A DNA stretch of 55,549 nt from Pseudomonas izuensis (GCF_009861505.1 NZ_WTFT01000008.1:1-55549), one strand, 5' to 3'; shown: positions 42,805 through 52,776, counted from the first letter of the stretch. Made by a program: numbers and translations. Notes: generated by a model not told the origin, from the letters alone.

Positions 42805-43932
42805 ATGCCTGTCACCTTCACTAAAAACGCTCTGCTGCTGAGTCTGCTGCTCGCCCTCGGCCAGGCCCAGGCCGCCAGCGAGCCGGCCCCCTCGGCGCTG
42901 GCGACCCGATCGGGCATCCCGCACCCAGCCGTGATCGCCCACCGTGGCGCGTCCTTCGATGCCCCCGAATCCACCGCCGCGGCTTACAAACTGGCGCGAG
43001 ATCTCGGTGCCGACTATCTGGAACTGGACCTGCAACGCAGCAAGGACGGCGTGCTGTTCGCCCTGCATGACAACAACCTGCAACGCACCACCGACGTCGC
43101 CCGCAAGTTCCCCGAGCGCAAGGACAGCCCCGCCAACGCCTTCACTATGGCCGAGCTGAAAACCTTGGATGCCGGTAGCTGGTTTAACACCGCTTACCCG
43201 GATCGTGCACGCGCTTCCTACGCTGGCCTGAACATCCTGACCCTCGATGAAATCATCGACATCGCCCAGGGCAATCCCCAGCACCAGCCGGGCCTGTACA
43301 TCGAGACCAAGGAGCCGAAGCAATTTCCCGGCATCGAGCATGACCTGAAAGCGAAACTTCAGGAGCGTGGCTGGCTGATTCCGGTCGGTTCGGCATTGGC
43401 GAAAAGCGAGCCGGCGGTCGGTCAGGGACCGGGCAAGGTGATCCTGCAAACCTTCGAGAAGAGCAGCCTCGAACTGCTGCAAAAGGAAATGCCGCAGGTG
43501 CCGAAGATCCTGTTGCTGTGGGTCGGCGAGGGCAACATTGAACCTGCTTCGAAAGTCACCTTTGCCGAGTCCGGCGAGAAGGACAAAGCCGCCTACTACG
43601 CCAAACAAGAACCGAAAGACAAAGCCGAGTTCCAGCGCTGGGTCGACTACGCCAAGGCTCAGGGCGCGATCGGCACCGGGCCGTCTGCGGCGCTGACCCA
43701 GGGTGGCGATCAGAGTTACGCGGACCTGGTGCAACCGTGGATGAACCGGTACACCCATGATCAGGGCCTGCTGGTGCACGTCTATACCATCGACGATGCC
43801 GTGGATTATCAGAAGGTCATGGAGGCAGGGGTTGATGGGATCTTTACCAACCGCGCCAGTGAGTTGTTGAAGTTCTACAAGCGCCCGGCGGCGGTGAGTG
43901 TTGATCAGGTGTTGAAGAATAACGGGTACTGA
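42805..43932 (+). CDS. glpQ: Periplasmic glycerophosphodiester phosphodiesterase
   Basis: This 375-residue protein has a signal peptide (LLLSLLLALGQAQAA, cleavage near residue 23). The GDPD active-site blocks are present: AHRGASFDAPEST (catalytic His and metal Glu), YLELDLQRSKDGVLFALHD (Glu/Asp and His). It hydrolyses glycerophosphodiesters to glycerol-3-phosphate and an alcohol in the periplasm. An AAAGGA box precedes the ATG. It is monocistronic; no glpT is nearby. Confidence 0.93.
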   Translation: MPVTFTKNALLLSLLLALGQAQAASEPAPSALATRSGIPHPAVIAHRGASFDAPESTAAAYKLARDLGADYLELDLQRSKDGVLFALHDNNLQRTTDVARKFPERKDSPANAFTMAELKTLDAGSWFNTAYPDRARASYAGLNILTLDEIIDIAQGNPQHQPGLYIETKEPKQFPGIEHDLKAKLQERGWLIPVGSALAKSEPAVGQGPGKVILQTFEKSSLELLQKEMPQVPKILLLWVGEGNIEPASKVTFAESGEKDKAAYYAKQEPKDKAEFQRWVDYAKAQGAIGTGPSAALTQGGDQSYADLVQPWMNRYTHDQGLLVHVYTIDDAVDYQKVMEAGVDGIFTNRASELLKFYKRPAAVSVDQVLKNNGY

Positions 43933-43951
43933 CCCGAGACCGAGGTGCCTG

Positions 43952-44049
43952 CATCGCGAGCAGGCTCACTCCCACAAGGGATCATTGGCATGCACAAAAT
44001 TTGCGGCCAACCGGGATCACCTGTGGGAGCGGACTTGCCCGCGAAGGCA
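43952..44049. repeat. REP pair
   Basis: TCGCGAGCAGGCTCACTCCCACA and TGTGGGAGCGGACTTGCCCGCGAA flank about 50 bases that include TGCACAAAATT. The arms belong to two different REP subtypes. Confidence 0.88.
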
Positions 44050-44138
44050 TGGGTTCAGGCAACAGGGGATTTAAGGCTGAATTAAGTTGCCACGGATAAC
44101 CTGATCCCACTTAAACAGCTCCCCCAGGAAAGACGCTC

Positions 44139-44444
44139 ATGAAAACGTTGACTGCCCTGTTCGCGGTTGCAACCCTGACCCTCGCTGCCGGTCTCGCCCA
44201 GGCCGATGTACGAGTGGACGAAATTCCACAACTGGTCAAGGACGGCAAGATCAAGCCGCTGGAAGACCTGAACCAGATCGCGCTGCAACTGCATCCGGGC
44301 GCGACCATTACCAAAACCGAACTGGACAACCACTTCAACGGTTTCGAGTATGAAATCGAACTGCGCGATGCCCAGAATGTTGAGTGGGACGTGGACATCG
44401 ACGCCGCGACCGGTAAGGTTCTGAAAAACCGGCAGGACAAATAA
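44139..44444 (+). CDS. Exported PepSY-domain protein
   Basis: This 101-residue protein has a signal peptide (MKTLTALFAVATLTLAAGLAQA). The PepSY domain follows: DEIPQLVKDGKIKPLEDLNQIAL and ELDNHFNGFEYEIELRDAQNVEWDVDIDAATGKVL. PepSY proteins commonly act as protease inhibitors or sensors in the periplasm; here no partner sensor kinase is adjacent. An AGGA box lies 9 bases before the ATG. A strong terminator follows. Confidence 0.88.
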   Translation: MKTLTALFAVATLTLAAGLAQADVRVDEIPQLVKDGKIKPLEDLNQIALQLHPGATITKTELDNHFNGFEYEIELRDAQNVEWDVDIDAATGKVLKNRQDK

Positions 44445-44460
44445 ATCCGCTTCAACACCA

Positions 44461-44492
44461 GCCGCACGATGTTCCGATCGTGCGGCTTTTTT
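44461..44492 (+). terminator. Terminator between the PepSY gene and the chemoreceptor
   Basis: GCCGCACGAT/ATCGTGCGGC with a 6-base loop and a run of six T. It ends PepSY transcripts. Confidence 0.9.
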
Positions 44493-44508
44493 GCGTCAGA
44501 ACAATTGA

Positions 44509-46134
44509 TCAGGCGCTCAAGCGCGCCGTCACCTCGTTCAACTCCCCCGACAAGCCATGCAGATTGTTACTCGCCGCTTCGGTGCGCTGCACGTTGTCCA
44601 GGTTGGTACTGGCGATGCTGGTGATTTCGGTGAGGTTGCGCGAGATGTCTTCGGCCACCGAGGTTTGCTCCTCGGCGGCGGTGGCGATCTGGCGGTTCAT
44701 GTCGCGGATGGCTTCCACGGCCAGGGTGATGCGTTCGAGCATGGCGCCGGCCTCGGTCACTTGCTGGACACTTTCTTCGCTGCGCGACTGACCACTTTCA
44801 ATCGCCTGCGCGGCATCCACCGCACCGGTTTGCACGGTCTGAATGATCTGGTTGATCTCGATGATCGACGCCGCCGTGCGTTGCGCCAGGCTGCGCACTT
44901 CATCGGCCACCACCGCAAAACCGCGCCCGGCTTCACCGGCACGGGCCGCTTCGATGGCGGCGTTGAGCGCCAGCAGATTGGTCTGTTCAGCGATGCCGCG
45001 GATCACTTCCAGCACCTTACCGATACGACCGCTGTCGGTTTCCAGCTGACGGATAACCGTGGCGGTGTTGGCGATTTCGCCGCGCATCCGGGTGATGGTG
45101 TGAATGGTGCCCTGCATGACTTTTTCGCCCTGCTGCGCCGAATGGTCGGCGTCATCGGCGGCACGCGCCGCATCGGCGGCATGACGGGCGACTTCCTGCG
45201 CGGTGGCGGACATTTCGTTCATCGCCGTGGCCACCTGATCGGTACGGTTGAACTGCTCGTTGGTGCCAGACGCCATCAGGGTCGCGATCGCATTCAGTTC
45301 ACCGCTGGCGCTGTCCAGATTCGTGGCGCTGCGCTGCAACCGGTTGAAGGTTTCGGCGAGAAAATCGCGCAGGGTATTGGCGGCCATCGCCAGTTTGCCC
45401 AGTTCGTCCTGACGGGTGCTGGCCACGCGCTCGGCAAACTTGCCCCGGCTGAGTTGCGCCACGTATTCGATCAGTTGGCGAATCGGCTCGACCAGGTTGC
45501 GGTTGACCAGCCACAGGCTCAGCAGGCCGATCAGCAGACCCGAGACCAGCATCACGATGATCCCCAGCATCACAGTGTTGTCGGCACTGGCGCTGATCAG
45601 CTTCGATTGCTCGGTGCCCTGCTTGCGCAACTCATTGACCAATTCGCTCATCTGATCGCTGGTCGCGCGGTCAACACCTTTGACCGCGGTGTCGCCCGCC
45701 GTCGGGTCGGCTCCGGCCGCCACGTAGGCATCACGGCCCTTCTGGTAGGCGACGCCCAACTGGCGATGTTCATCGCGCAGGCGCTCGATACGAGTCTTGA
45801 GTTGTGGCTCGATGTCCTTCTGCCCTGCCAGTTCACCGAGGATGCCCTGCACTTCGCGCTGGCGGTCTTCGAACTGCTTCCAGTATTTGTCTAGGTCCGC
45901 CGGTTGCTTGCCGCGCAACAGAACGTTTTTCCACTCTTGCACCTGCACCTTGAATTGCAGGTTGGCTTCGTCGATCAATTGCGAAGTGTGCAACGGTCCT
46001 TCGATCAGGTTGGCGTAGCGCTGCACGCCGCTGGAGAGAAAGTGAAAACAGGCCAGGGCAATCAACAGCATCGCGAACAGGCTGCCGCTCAACAGGGCGA
46101 GAATTTGCGCTCTCAAGGACTTTTGCAAAAGCAT
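44509..46134 (-). CDS. Methyl-accepting chemotaxis protein
   Basis: This 541-residue receptor has a membrane segment at about 11-32, a periplasmic helical sensor (about 33-185, style of four-helix-bundle 4HB/CHASE3 modules), a second membrane segment (about 187-209), a HAMP domain (about 210-262), and the cytoplasmic signalling hairpin whose tip [26 protein letters not shown] is intact. The C-terminal CheR/CheB tether pentapeptide is not evident. It reports an unknown ligand to CheA/CheW. I use MLLQKSLR as the start; a GTG ten codons upstream is the alternative. The gene has no neighbour on its strand. Confidence 0.9.
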   Translation of the reverse strand: MLLQKSLRAQILALLSGSLFAMLLIALACFHFLSSGVQRYANLIEGPLHTSQLIDEANLQFKVQVQEWKNVLLRGKQPADLDKYWKQFEDRQREVQGILGELAGQKDIEPQLKTRIERLRDEHRQLGVAYQKGRDAYVAAGADPTAGDTAVKGVDRATSDQMSELVNELRKQGTEQSKLISASADNTVMLGIIVMLVSGLLIGLLSLWLVNRNLVEPIRQLIEYVAQLSRGKFAERVASTRQDELGKLAMAANTLRDFLAETFNRLQRSATNLDSASGELNAIATLMASGTNEQFNRTDQVATAMNEMSATAQEVARHAADAARAADDADHSAQQGEKVMQGTIHTITRMRGEIANTATVIRQLETDSGRIGKVLEVIRGIAEQTNLLALNAAIEAARAGEAGRGFAVVADEVRSLAQRTAASIIEINQIIQTVQTGAVDAAQAIESGQSRSEESVQQVTEAGAMLERITLAVEAIRDMNRQIATAAEEQTSVAEDISRNLTEITSIASTNLDNVQRTEAASNNLHGLSGELNEVTARLSA

Positions 46135-46407
46135 CGGAAGGTACTCGTGGCAGGAATGAGACACGCCCGGTGAAGGCGTGAAAGGTGTTCAAACATCCCT
46201 GTCTGCGGTATTGGCTTTTGGCCAAGGGCGCGCAACTTACCTCAAGCGGGATCGGCGTGCCAGAGCGGTTCTTTAGCTGAATCCGACCGCCGGTATGGCC
46301 GTTTTTTGCATTCACTTTGTCGTCACAAAAACGTCATGAAGCCTTGCGATGATGCGGCTCATGTGAACCTGCAATCCAGCGACAGGCGCCCTCCCTTGCG
46401 AGCCCTC

Positions 46408-47430
46408 ATGAACCACAGCATCGATCAAAGCCATCGCGATCCGGATCTGTTCGGTCTGCTCTACGGCTTCAGTTTCCGCCCCGGCGAGCGCGGACGGGAG
46501 ATCGACTCGGCCAGGGCGTTGCAATGCCTGCAACAACCGGACGACAGCGACGAATTCCTCTGGCTGCACCTGAACCTCGCCCATGCCGCGTGCGAGCGCT
46601 GGATGAAAAGCCATCTGGAATTGCCCGACGAGTTTTTCGAAGCACTGCACGAAGGTTCACGCTCGACGCGCATCGAACATGTCGATTCGGCATTGTTGGC
46701 GGTGGTCAACGATGTGGTGTTCAACCTCAGCAGCATGGTCTCGTCGGATGTCTCGACGCTGTGGGTGTGCGTGCGCAGTCGCTTGATCATCAGCGCACGC
46801 CTGCAACCGCTGCACTCGGTGGACAAGTTGCGCTCGTCGGTGAAGGCCGGCGAGCGCTTTCGCTCGCCCCTGGAGTTGCTGGTGCACCTGCTGCGCGATC
46901 AGGGCGAAGTGCTGACGCAGATCGTGCGCAAGACCAGCCTGAGCGTGGATCAGATCGAAGACGAGTTGCTGTCCTCGCGACTGTCCACCAACCGCGCCGA
47001 GTTGGGCGCCAACCGACGGGTGCTGGTGCGCCTGCAACGGCTGCTGGCGCTGGAACCGGGCTCGCTGTTGCGGCTGCTCAATCGCCCGCCGCCGTGGCTG
47101 CAAAAGGAAGACGTCAAGGAGCTGCGCAAATCCACCGAGGAGTTCGCGCTGATCATCAACGACATGACGGCGCTGAGCGAACGCATCAAGCTGTTGCAGG
47201 AAGAAATCGCCGCCAACCTCAACGAGCAGAGCAACCGCACGCTGTTCACCCTCACCGTGGTCACGGTGCTGGCACTGCCGATCAACATCATCGCCGGCTT
47301 TTTCGGCATGAACGTCGGCGGCGTGCCGCTTTCCCAGGATCCGGAAGGGTTCTGGATTCTGGTGGCGCTGGTGGCCACCTTCACCCTGATTGCGGGACGC
47401 TGGGCGTTTCGTAAGCGACGGGATTACTAA
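46408..47430 (+). CDS. zntB: CorA-family metal transporter, ZntB type
   Basis: This 340-residue protein has a cytosolic alpha/beta N domain (FLWLHLNL about 50-57) and two C-terminal membrane helices. The pore signature FFGMNVGGVPLSQDPEGFW contains the family GMN motif, but the loop (GVP rather than the MPE of Mg-type CorA) suggests the ZntB branch, which is a proton-coupled zinc importer in enterobacteria. Whether it moves Zn2+ or Mg2+ cannot be told from sequence alone. I start at MNHSIDQSH; the upstream 34 residues are not family-like. It is monocistronic. Confidence 0.85.
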   Translation: MNHSIDQSHRDPDLFGLLYGFSFRPGERGREIDSARALQCLQQPDDSDEFLWLHLNLAHAACERWMKSHLELPDEFFEALHEGSRSTRIEHVDSALLAVVNDVVFNLSSMVSSDVSTLWVCVRSRLIISARLQPLHSVDKLRSSVKAGERFRSPLELLVHLLRDQGEVLTQIVRKTSLSVDQIEDELLSSRLSTNRAELGANRRVLVRLQRLLALEPGSLLRLLNRPPPWLQKEDVKELRKSTEEFALIINDMTALSERIKLLQEEIAANLNEQSNRTLFTLTVVTVLALPINIIAGFFGMNVGGVPLSQDPEGFWILVALVATFTLIAGRWAFRKRRDY

Positions 47431-47444
47431 GCGAACACGATCCC

Positions 47445-47537
47445 TTGTAGGAGCAAGGCTTGCCCGCGATTGAGACGACGCGGTGCAACAGAATCACCGC
47501 GTTATCGTTCATCGCGGGCAAGCCTTGCTCCTACAGG
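47445..47537. repeat. REP pair, AAGGCTTGCCCGCGA type
   Basis: TAGGAGCAAGGCTTGCCCGC and its inverse, about 50 bases apart, the spacer pairing partly (CGCGGTG/CACCGCG), between the zntB stop and pitA. Confidence 0.9.
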
Positions 47538-47660
47538 GACGTCGTTGTATTCAGATCAATGGATCCACAAAAAGCCCAAACCCTGACCCAAAGCAGCCTA
47601 CCTGTAACATTTCGCAACGATCATGTCGGATACCCCCTTCCCTCCAAAGGAATGTCCGGC

Positions 47661-49274
47661 ATGGCTACGCCTTCCTTCTCCCCCGCCCAGGCACCCACCA
47701 GTAGCGGCAAACCGCAGTTCGATAAAAAACCCGGCCTGCTCACCCTCGTGGTGTTTTTCGCGGTGCTGGCCTTGGGGCTGTTGTTTACTGCCTACAGCCT
47801 GATGCACGACATGAACGAACTCGGCACCGTGGTGACCACCTGGACGCCGTTTCTGCTGTTGGGCGTGGCGTTGGTCATTGCCCTGGGCTTCGAGTTCGTC
47901 AACGGTTTCCATGACACCGCCAACGCCGTGGCCACGGTGATTTACACCCACTCGCTGCCGCCGAATGTCGCGGTGGTGTGGTCCGGGTTCTTCAACTTCC
48001 TCGGGGTGTTGCTGTCCAGTGGTGCGGTGGCGTTCGGCATCATCGCGCTGCTGCCGGTGGAGCTGATTCTGCAAGTCGGTTCCTCCGCCGGTTTCGCGAT
48101 GATCTTCGCCCTGCTGATCGCGGCGATCCTGTGGAACCTCGGCACCTGGTGGCTGGGCCTGCCGGCTTCGTCGTCGCACACCCTGATCGGTTCGATCATC
48201 GGTGTCGGCGTGGCCAACGCGCTGATGCACGGGCGTGATGGCACCAGCGGCGTGGACTGGGCGCAGGCGACCAAGATCGGCTATGCGTTGCTGCTTTCAC
48301 CCCTGGTCGGCTTCGGTTGCGCCGCGTTGTTGCTGCTGGCCCTGCGCGCTTTCGTCAAGAATCGTGCGCTGTACAAGGAGCCGAAGGGCAACACGCCACC
48401 GCCATGGTGGATTCGCGGCCTGTTGATCCTGACCTGCACGGGCGTGTCCTTTGCTCACGGCTCCAACGATGGACAGAAAGGCATGGGCCTGATCATGTTG
48501 ATCCTGGTCGGCACGCTGCCGATGGCCTACGCACTGAACCGCACCATGCCCGCCGATCAGGCATTGCAGTTCGCCGCCGTGGCGGAAGTCACCCAGCAAG
48601 CGCTGGTCAAGAGTGCGCCACTGCCGGCCCCGGCCGATCCGCGCCCGGTGCTGTCCGACTACGTGCGCAGCAAGGAAGCGACGCCACAACTGGTGCCGGC
48701 GCTCGCCGCGCTGACCGGCAGCATCGGTGCGCAGGTCAAGAGTTATGGCTCGTTGTCGAAAGTCCCGGCCGAGGCCGTGGGCAACGTGCGTAACGACATG
48801 TACCTGACCAGCGAAACCATTCGCCTGATGGACAAGAACAAGGTCGGCAATTTCGACGCCGACACCAACGGCAAGCTGCAACTGTTCAAGCAGCAGATCG
48901 ACAGCTCCACGCGGTTCATTCCGTTGTGGGTGAAGATCGCCGTGGCCATCGCTCTGGGCCTGGGCACCATGGTTGGCTGGAAACGCATTGTGGTGACAGT
49001 TGGCGAGAAGATCGGCAAGACCCACCTGACCTACGCCCAGGGCGCCTCGGCGGAAACCGTGGCCATGCTGACCATCGGCGCCGCCGACATGTTCGGCCTG
49101 CCGGTATCGACCACCCACGTCCTGTCGTCGGGCGTGGCCGGGACCATGGTCGCCAACGGCGGCGGCTTGCAGATGAAGACCATCCGCAACCTGCTGATGG
49201 CCTGGGTCCTGACCTTGCCGGCGGCGATCCTGTTGTCGGGGAGTTTGTATTGGTTGTTCACCCAAATCTTCTAA
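47661..49274 (+). CDS. pitA: Low-affinity inorganic phosphate transporter PitA
   Basis: This 537-residue membrane protein of the PiT family has about ten helices in two halves with the duplicated signatures GFHDTANAVATV (about 95-106) and AHGSNDGQKGMG (about 265-276), and a hydrophilic loop of about 130 residues near 310-440. It takes up phosphate, probably as a metal-phosphate, with protons. The AAGGA box at 47647-47651 suits the ATG at 47661 (MATPSFSP) better than the one 9 bases earlier. The longer frame runs through the REP and is rejected. No pitR-like gene is next to it. Confidence 0.92.
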   Translation: MATPSFSPAQAPTSSGKPQFDKKPGLLTLVVFFAVLALGLLFTAYSLMHDMNELGTVVTTWTPFLLLGVALVIALGFEFVNGFHDTANAVATVIYTHSLPPNVAVVWSGFFNFLGVLLSSGAVAFGIIALLPVELILQVGSSAGFAMIFALLIAAILWNLGTWWLGLPASSSHTLIGSIIGVGVANALMHGRDGTSGVDWAQATKIGYALLLSPLVGFGCAALLLLALRAFVKNRALYKEPKGNTPPPWWIRGLLILTCTGVSFAHGSNDGQKGMGLIMLILVGTLPMAYALNRTMPADQALQFAAVAEVTQQALVKSAPLPAPADPRPVLSDYVRSKEATPQLVPALAALTGSIGAQVKSYGSLSKVPAEAVGNVRNDMYLTSETIRLMDKNKVGNFDADTNGKLQLFKQQIDSSTRFIPLWVKIAVAIALGLGTMVGWKRIVVTVGEKIGKTHLTYAQGASAETVAMLTIGAADMFGLPVSTTHVLSSGVAGTMVANGGGLQMKTIRNLLMAWVLTLPAAILLSGSLYWLFTQIF

Positions 49275-49286
49275 ACGCTACACGAC

Positions 49287-49358
49287 TTGTAGGAGCAAGG
49301 CTTGCCCGCGATAGCAATCTCAAGGACGCCATCGCGGGCAAGCCTTGCTCCTACAGGG
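49287..49358. repeat. REP pair, compact
   Basis: TAGGAGCAAGGCTTGCCCGCGA and its inverse, separated by about 25 bases only, so the whole can form one cruciform-like hairpin between the convergent pitA and LysR genes. Confidence 0.92.
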
Positions 49359-49372
49359 TTTTGTGATGTTGA

Positions 49373-50269
49373 TCAGATCGCGGAACGCACTACCTCCCCC
49401 AACCAATCCATGAACACCCGCACCCGCAACGGCAAATGCCGTTGCCGGGCATACAGCAGCGAGACCTCCATGGACGGCGCGTTGAACTGCGGCATCACCG
49501 CCACCAGCGCACCGCTGTGCAGGTACTCGTGCATGCCCATCCGCGGCGCCTGGATCAAGCCGAAACCGCCCAGGCATGCCGACTCATAGGCATCGGTGTT
49601 GTTGACCGTGATGCTGCCGGTCATCGGCAGTCGCTGCACCTTGCCGTCGACCTCGTACACGAAGCCTTCGGAGCGCGCGCCCAACACACCGACGTAATGC
49701 ACCAGCCGATGCTGCGCCAGATCTTCCGGGCGCTCGGGCATGCCATAACGCTGCACATACCCGGGGCTGACGCAGTTGATCATGGCAAAGTCGCACAGGT
49801 GGCGGGCGACCACCGATTGATCCGGCTGCGCACCGACCCGCACCACGCAATCAAAGCCTTCGCTGAGCAAATCGACCCGACGGTCGGTGCTGCTGATTTC
49901 CAGCTCAAGCAGCGGGTGTCGCGCCATGAATTCCGGCAGGCGCGGCATCACCACGCGCCGGGCCAGGATGTTCGGCATGTCGATGCGGATCCGACCCACC
50001 AATGACGCTTCGTCCTGACGAAACAACCCTTCGATTTCATCCATGTGCGACAGCAAATCCTTGCTGCGCTCATACAACACCAGGCCATCCTGGGTCGCCT
50101 GAACCTTGCGCGTGGTGCGTTGCAACAGGCGCGTGCCGAGCAATGCCTCCAGCGCCTGCACCTGTTCGGACACCGTCGAGCGCGGCAACCCCAGACTCTC
50201 CCCGGCCAGGGTAAAACTCGACATTTCGCTGACCCGGACAAAAGTGCGCAACAGTTCCAGCTTGTTCAT
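49373..50269 (-). CDS. LysR-family regulator divergent from the SDR gene
   Basis: This 298-residue protein has the LysR N-terminal HTH (LLRTFVRVSEMSSFTLAGESLGLPRSTVSEQVQALEALLGTRLL) and a periplasmic-binding-fold effector domain. I use MNKLELLRT as the start; the longer frame includes the promoter region. It is divergent from the SDR gene at 50390, 120 bases apart, so it likely controls that gene and itself. The effector is unknown. Confidence 0.9.
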   Translation of the reverse strand: MNKLELLRTFVRVSEMSSFTLAGESLGLPRSTVSEQVQALEALLGTRLLQRTTRKVQATQDGLVLYERSKDLLSHMDEIEGLFRQDEASLVGRIRIDMPNILARRVVMPRLPEFMARHPLLELEISSTDRRVDLLSEGFDCVVRVGAQPDQSVVARHLCDFAMINCVSPGYVQRYGMPERPEDLAQHRLVHYVGVLGARSEGFVYEVDGKVQRLPMTGSITVNNTDAYESACLGGFGLIQAPRMGMHEYLHSGALVAVMPQFNAPSMEVSLLYARQRHLPLRVRVFMDWLGEVVRSAI

Positions 50270-50389
50270 GGCCTGACCTTTTATTGTTCGGCTGTACCGA
50301 CCAGTGATTCCGATTTCGCCATGTTTATCACCGACAACCGGATAAATAAACTTCCTCACATCAACAGCCACTGCTCCTGAGGAAGTCCC

Positions 50390-51148
50390 ATGACCCGCAA
50401 AATCGCATTGATCACCGGCGCCAGTCGCGGCCTCGGCAAAAACGCAGCCCTGCACCTGGCCGCACAAGGCATCGACATCATCGGCACCTATCACAGCCGC
50501 GCCGACGAGGCCCAGGCACTGGTCGCCGAAATCGAAAGCCTTGGCGCTCGCGCCGCCATGCTGCAACTGGATGTCGGCCAGAGCGAACACTTCGCCACCT
50601 TCGGCACCGAGGTTGACCAGGTATTACGTACACACTTCGATCAAACGCACTTCGATTTCCTGATCAACAACGCCGGCATCGGCCTGCACGCGAACTTCGT
50701 CGACACCACGGTCGAGCAGTTTGATCTACTGATGAATGTCCAGCTGAAAGGGCCGTTTTTCCTCACCCAAACCCTGTTGCCACTGCTCAATGACGGCGGA
50801 CGCATCATCAATGTGTCCAGCGGACTGACTCGCTTCAGCCTCCCAGGTTACGGGGCATACGCGGCGATGAAAGGTGCGATGGAGGTGTTGACGCGCTACC
50901 AGGCCAAGGAGCTCGGCGCCCGCCAGATTACGGTGAACATCCTGGCGCCGGGGGCGATCGAAACCGATTTCGGTGGCGGCGCCGTGCGCGATAACGCAGC
51001 CATCAACCAGTTGGTGGCGAGCAATACCGCGCTGGGTCGTGTCGGTCAGCCGGACGACATCGGCGCCGCGATTGCCCTGCTGGTGGCGCCGGGTAGTCAG
51101 TGGATCAATGGGCAGCGGGTCGAGGCGTCGGGGGGAATGTTTCTATAA
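50390..51148 (+). CDS. Short-chain dehydrogenase/reductase
   Basis: This 252-residue classical SDR has the cofactor motif TGASRGLGKNA (about 8-18), the NNAG block (INNAGIG), the Ser of the active site in NVSSGLTRFS, and the YxxxK pair (YAAMK) at about 159-163. The first loop after the Gly motif has Ser-Arg rather than Asp, so NADP(H) is favoured. The reaction is unknown; FabG-like 3-oxoacyl or xenobiotic reductases are close. A GAGGA box precedes the ATG. Confidence 0.9.
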   Translation: MTRKIALITGASRGLGKNAALHLAAQGIDIIGTYHSRADEAQALVAEIESLGARAAMLQLDVGQSEHFATFGTEVDQVLRTHFDQTHFDFLINNAGIGLHANFVDTTVEQFDLLMNVQLKGPFFLTQTLLPLLNDGGRIINVSSGLTRFSLPGYGAYAAMKGAMEVLTRYQAKELGARQITVNILAPGAIETDFGGGAVRDNAAINQLVASNTALGRVGQPDDIGAAIALLVAPGSQWINGQRVEASGGMFL

Positions 51149-51160
51149 GACCTCACTGCC

Positions 51161-51268
51161 CTTGTAGGAGCTGGCTTGTCGGGTCGCCGCATCGCAGCGA
51201 AGAGGCCGACACATCCAACAATCATGTCGGCTGACGATCCGTCTTCGCTGGCGAGCCAGCTCCTACAG
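51161..51268. repeat. REP pair with one disrupted arm
   Basis: TAGGAGCTGGCTTGTCGGG... is the left arm: after GGCTTG it is interrupted by about 15 bases before GCGAAG resumes. The right arm CTTCGCTGGCGAGCCAGCTCCTA is intact. The 3' arms sit between the SDR stop and the AceI-type gene. Confidence 0.78.
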
Positions 51269-51280
51269 GTCCTGTATTTT

Positions 51281-51718
51281 TCAGTGGATGACGTGCTTCC
51301 GCATCAGCATGCGCTCGCGCACCACGTCATACACCCAGTGGTAAACGTAGGTGTACGGCAGGAAAAACAGCAGCACGCCGATGTCCAACAGGAATGCCTG
51401 CCACAGGCTGATGTTCAGCCACCAGGCAATCAACGGTACGCCAAGGGCCACCAGGCCGCCTTCGAAAAACAACGCGTGCACCACACGGACCCAGGCGTTA
51501 TGCGCAATGGCCAGGCGCTTGAGCACCCGGTCGAACAGGGCGTTGAACACCACGTTCCAGGCCAGGGCCAGGGCGGCAATGACGACGGTGACCACGCCCA
51601 TTTCCATCATCGGCTTGTCCATGATCCAGGCCAGCAACGGGGTACAGATCAGGATGGCCAGCAGTTCGAAACCGATGGCCTGGAAAATACGTTCAGTGAT
51701 GGATTTGTTGGCGCTCAT
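51281..51718 (-). CDS. PACE-family efflux protein (AceI-like)
   Basis: This 145-residue membrane protein has four helices made of two tandem bacterial-transmembrane-pair units, for example RIFQAIGFELLAILICTP (about 9-26) and AWNVVFNALFDRVLKRL (about 55-70). The conserved acidic residue in helix 1 (Glu in GFELL) is kept. Family members such as AceI expel chlorhexidine and other biguanides or cationic biocides, with short-chain diamines as suspected natural substrates. I start at MSANKSITE. It is divergent from the LysR gene at 51809 (90 bases apart), as is usual for PACE genes. Confidence 0.88.
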   Translation of the reverse strand: MSANKSITERIFQAIGFELLAILICTPLLAWIMDKPMMEMGVVTVVIAALALAWNVVFNALFDRVLKRLAIAHNAWVRVVHALFFEGGLVALGVPLIAWWLNISLWQAFLLDIGVLLFFLPYTYVYHWVYDVVRERMLMRKHVIH

Positions 51719-51808
51719 GACCAGACTCCTCTGAGTGACTGTGGTTGCCATGGTCCGCCATCACACCGATACTTCATAACCAATAACCATCGATCAAGGC
51801 GATAGTTC

Positions 51809-52663
51809 ATGGCCTCCCAGGAAGTGTTGCAGGCGTTTGTCCAGGCGGCGACGCAGGGTTCGTTTTCCGCCGCGGCGCGCAAGTTGGGCCGCAGCCAGTC
51901 GACCATCAGCGCCGCGGTGGCCAGCCTGGAAATCGACCTGAACCTGGTGCTGTTCGACCGCAGCAGCCGCAAACCCACATTGACCCCGGCCGGGCACGTG
52001 ATGTTGCAACGGGCCGAGGACATCCTGGCCGCTACCAGCCGTCTGGAAATGAGTGCCAGCCAATTGTCTCAAGGGGTCGAGGCCAAGTTGACCGTGGCGC
52101 TGTCCGACACCTACCAGTCCGACCGTTTCGAAGCGTCACTCAGTGCGTTCGAGCAGCGTTATCCGGACCTGGAACTCGAGTGTCTGATCGCCGAATGCGA
52201 CGACCTGGTGGCGCTGGTACAAAGCGGCCGGGCACAGGTTGCCTTCGCCGAAATGCAGGACAGCTATCCGCCGGACCTGGTCAATTCGACGGTGGACGAA
52301 CGCACGGAAATCGCCCTGTTCGTATCACCCGCCCATCCCTTGGCCACGCTGGCCCACATCGATCAGGACGTGCTGCAACAGCACCGCGAACTGCGCCTGG
52401 CAACCATCGTCAATCCCTATGAAAGCCGGGCAAAGGGCCGTGTCTGGTCGGCGCCGAGCTACTTGATGCTGCTGGAAATGGCCCAGGGCGGATTCGGTTG
52501 GGCGCCGTTGCCGCGCTGGCTGGTGGAACGTTTCGGTCCGGGATCGCTGCAGGAACTGCAGGTGCGCGGCTGGCCGAAAACGGTGTCGGTGGATGCCTTG
52601 TGGTCGCGCCTGAATCCGCCGGGGCCGGCGGGGAGCTGGTTGTTGGGCAAAATGCTGGAATAG
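51809..52663 (+). CDS. LysR-family regulator of the AceI-like gene
   Basis: This 284-residue protein has the LysR HTH (ASQEVLQAFVQAATQGSFSAAARKLGRSQSTISAAVASLE) and the effector-binding domain. It lies divergent to the PACE efflux gene at 51281, the arrangement of AceR/AceI. I infer that it activates the efflux gene in response to a substrate. A weak AAGG box precedes the ATG. Confidence 0.9.
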   Translation: MASQEVLQAFVQAATQGSFSAAARKLGRSQSTISAAVASLEIDLNLVLFDRSSRKPTLTPAGHVMLQRAEDILAATSRLEMSASQLSQGVEAKLTVALSDTYQSDRFEASLSAFEQRYPDLELECLIAECDDLVALVQSGRAQVAFAEMQDSYPPDLVNSTVDERTEIALFVSPAHPLATLAHIDQDVLQQHRELRLATIVNPYESRAKGRVWSAPSYLMLLEMAQGGFGWAPLPRWLVERFGPGSLQELQVRGWPKTVSVDALWSRLNPPGPAGSWLLGKMLE

Positions 52664-52680
52664 CGGTGTCTGTTCGGACG

Positions 52681-52776
52681 CCATCGCGGGCAAGCCCGCT
52701 CCCACAGTGTCCGAGTCGTACACAAAATATACGCACACCGCCGAACCTGTGGGAGCGGGCTTGCCCGCGATGAGGC
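52681..52776. repeat. REP pair, GCGGGCTTGCCCGCGA type
   Basis: Inverted GTGGGAGCGGGCTTGCCCGC units; the spacer carries GTACACAAAAT, like the pair at 42131. Confidence 0.92.

Noticed and set aside
46306..46407. N-terminal extension of the ZntB-type gene
   Set aside because: The upstream 34 codons contain no family-like residues and no box; the ATG at 46408 fits the family length.
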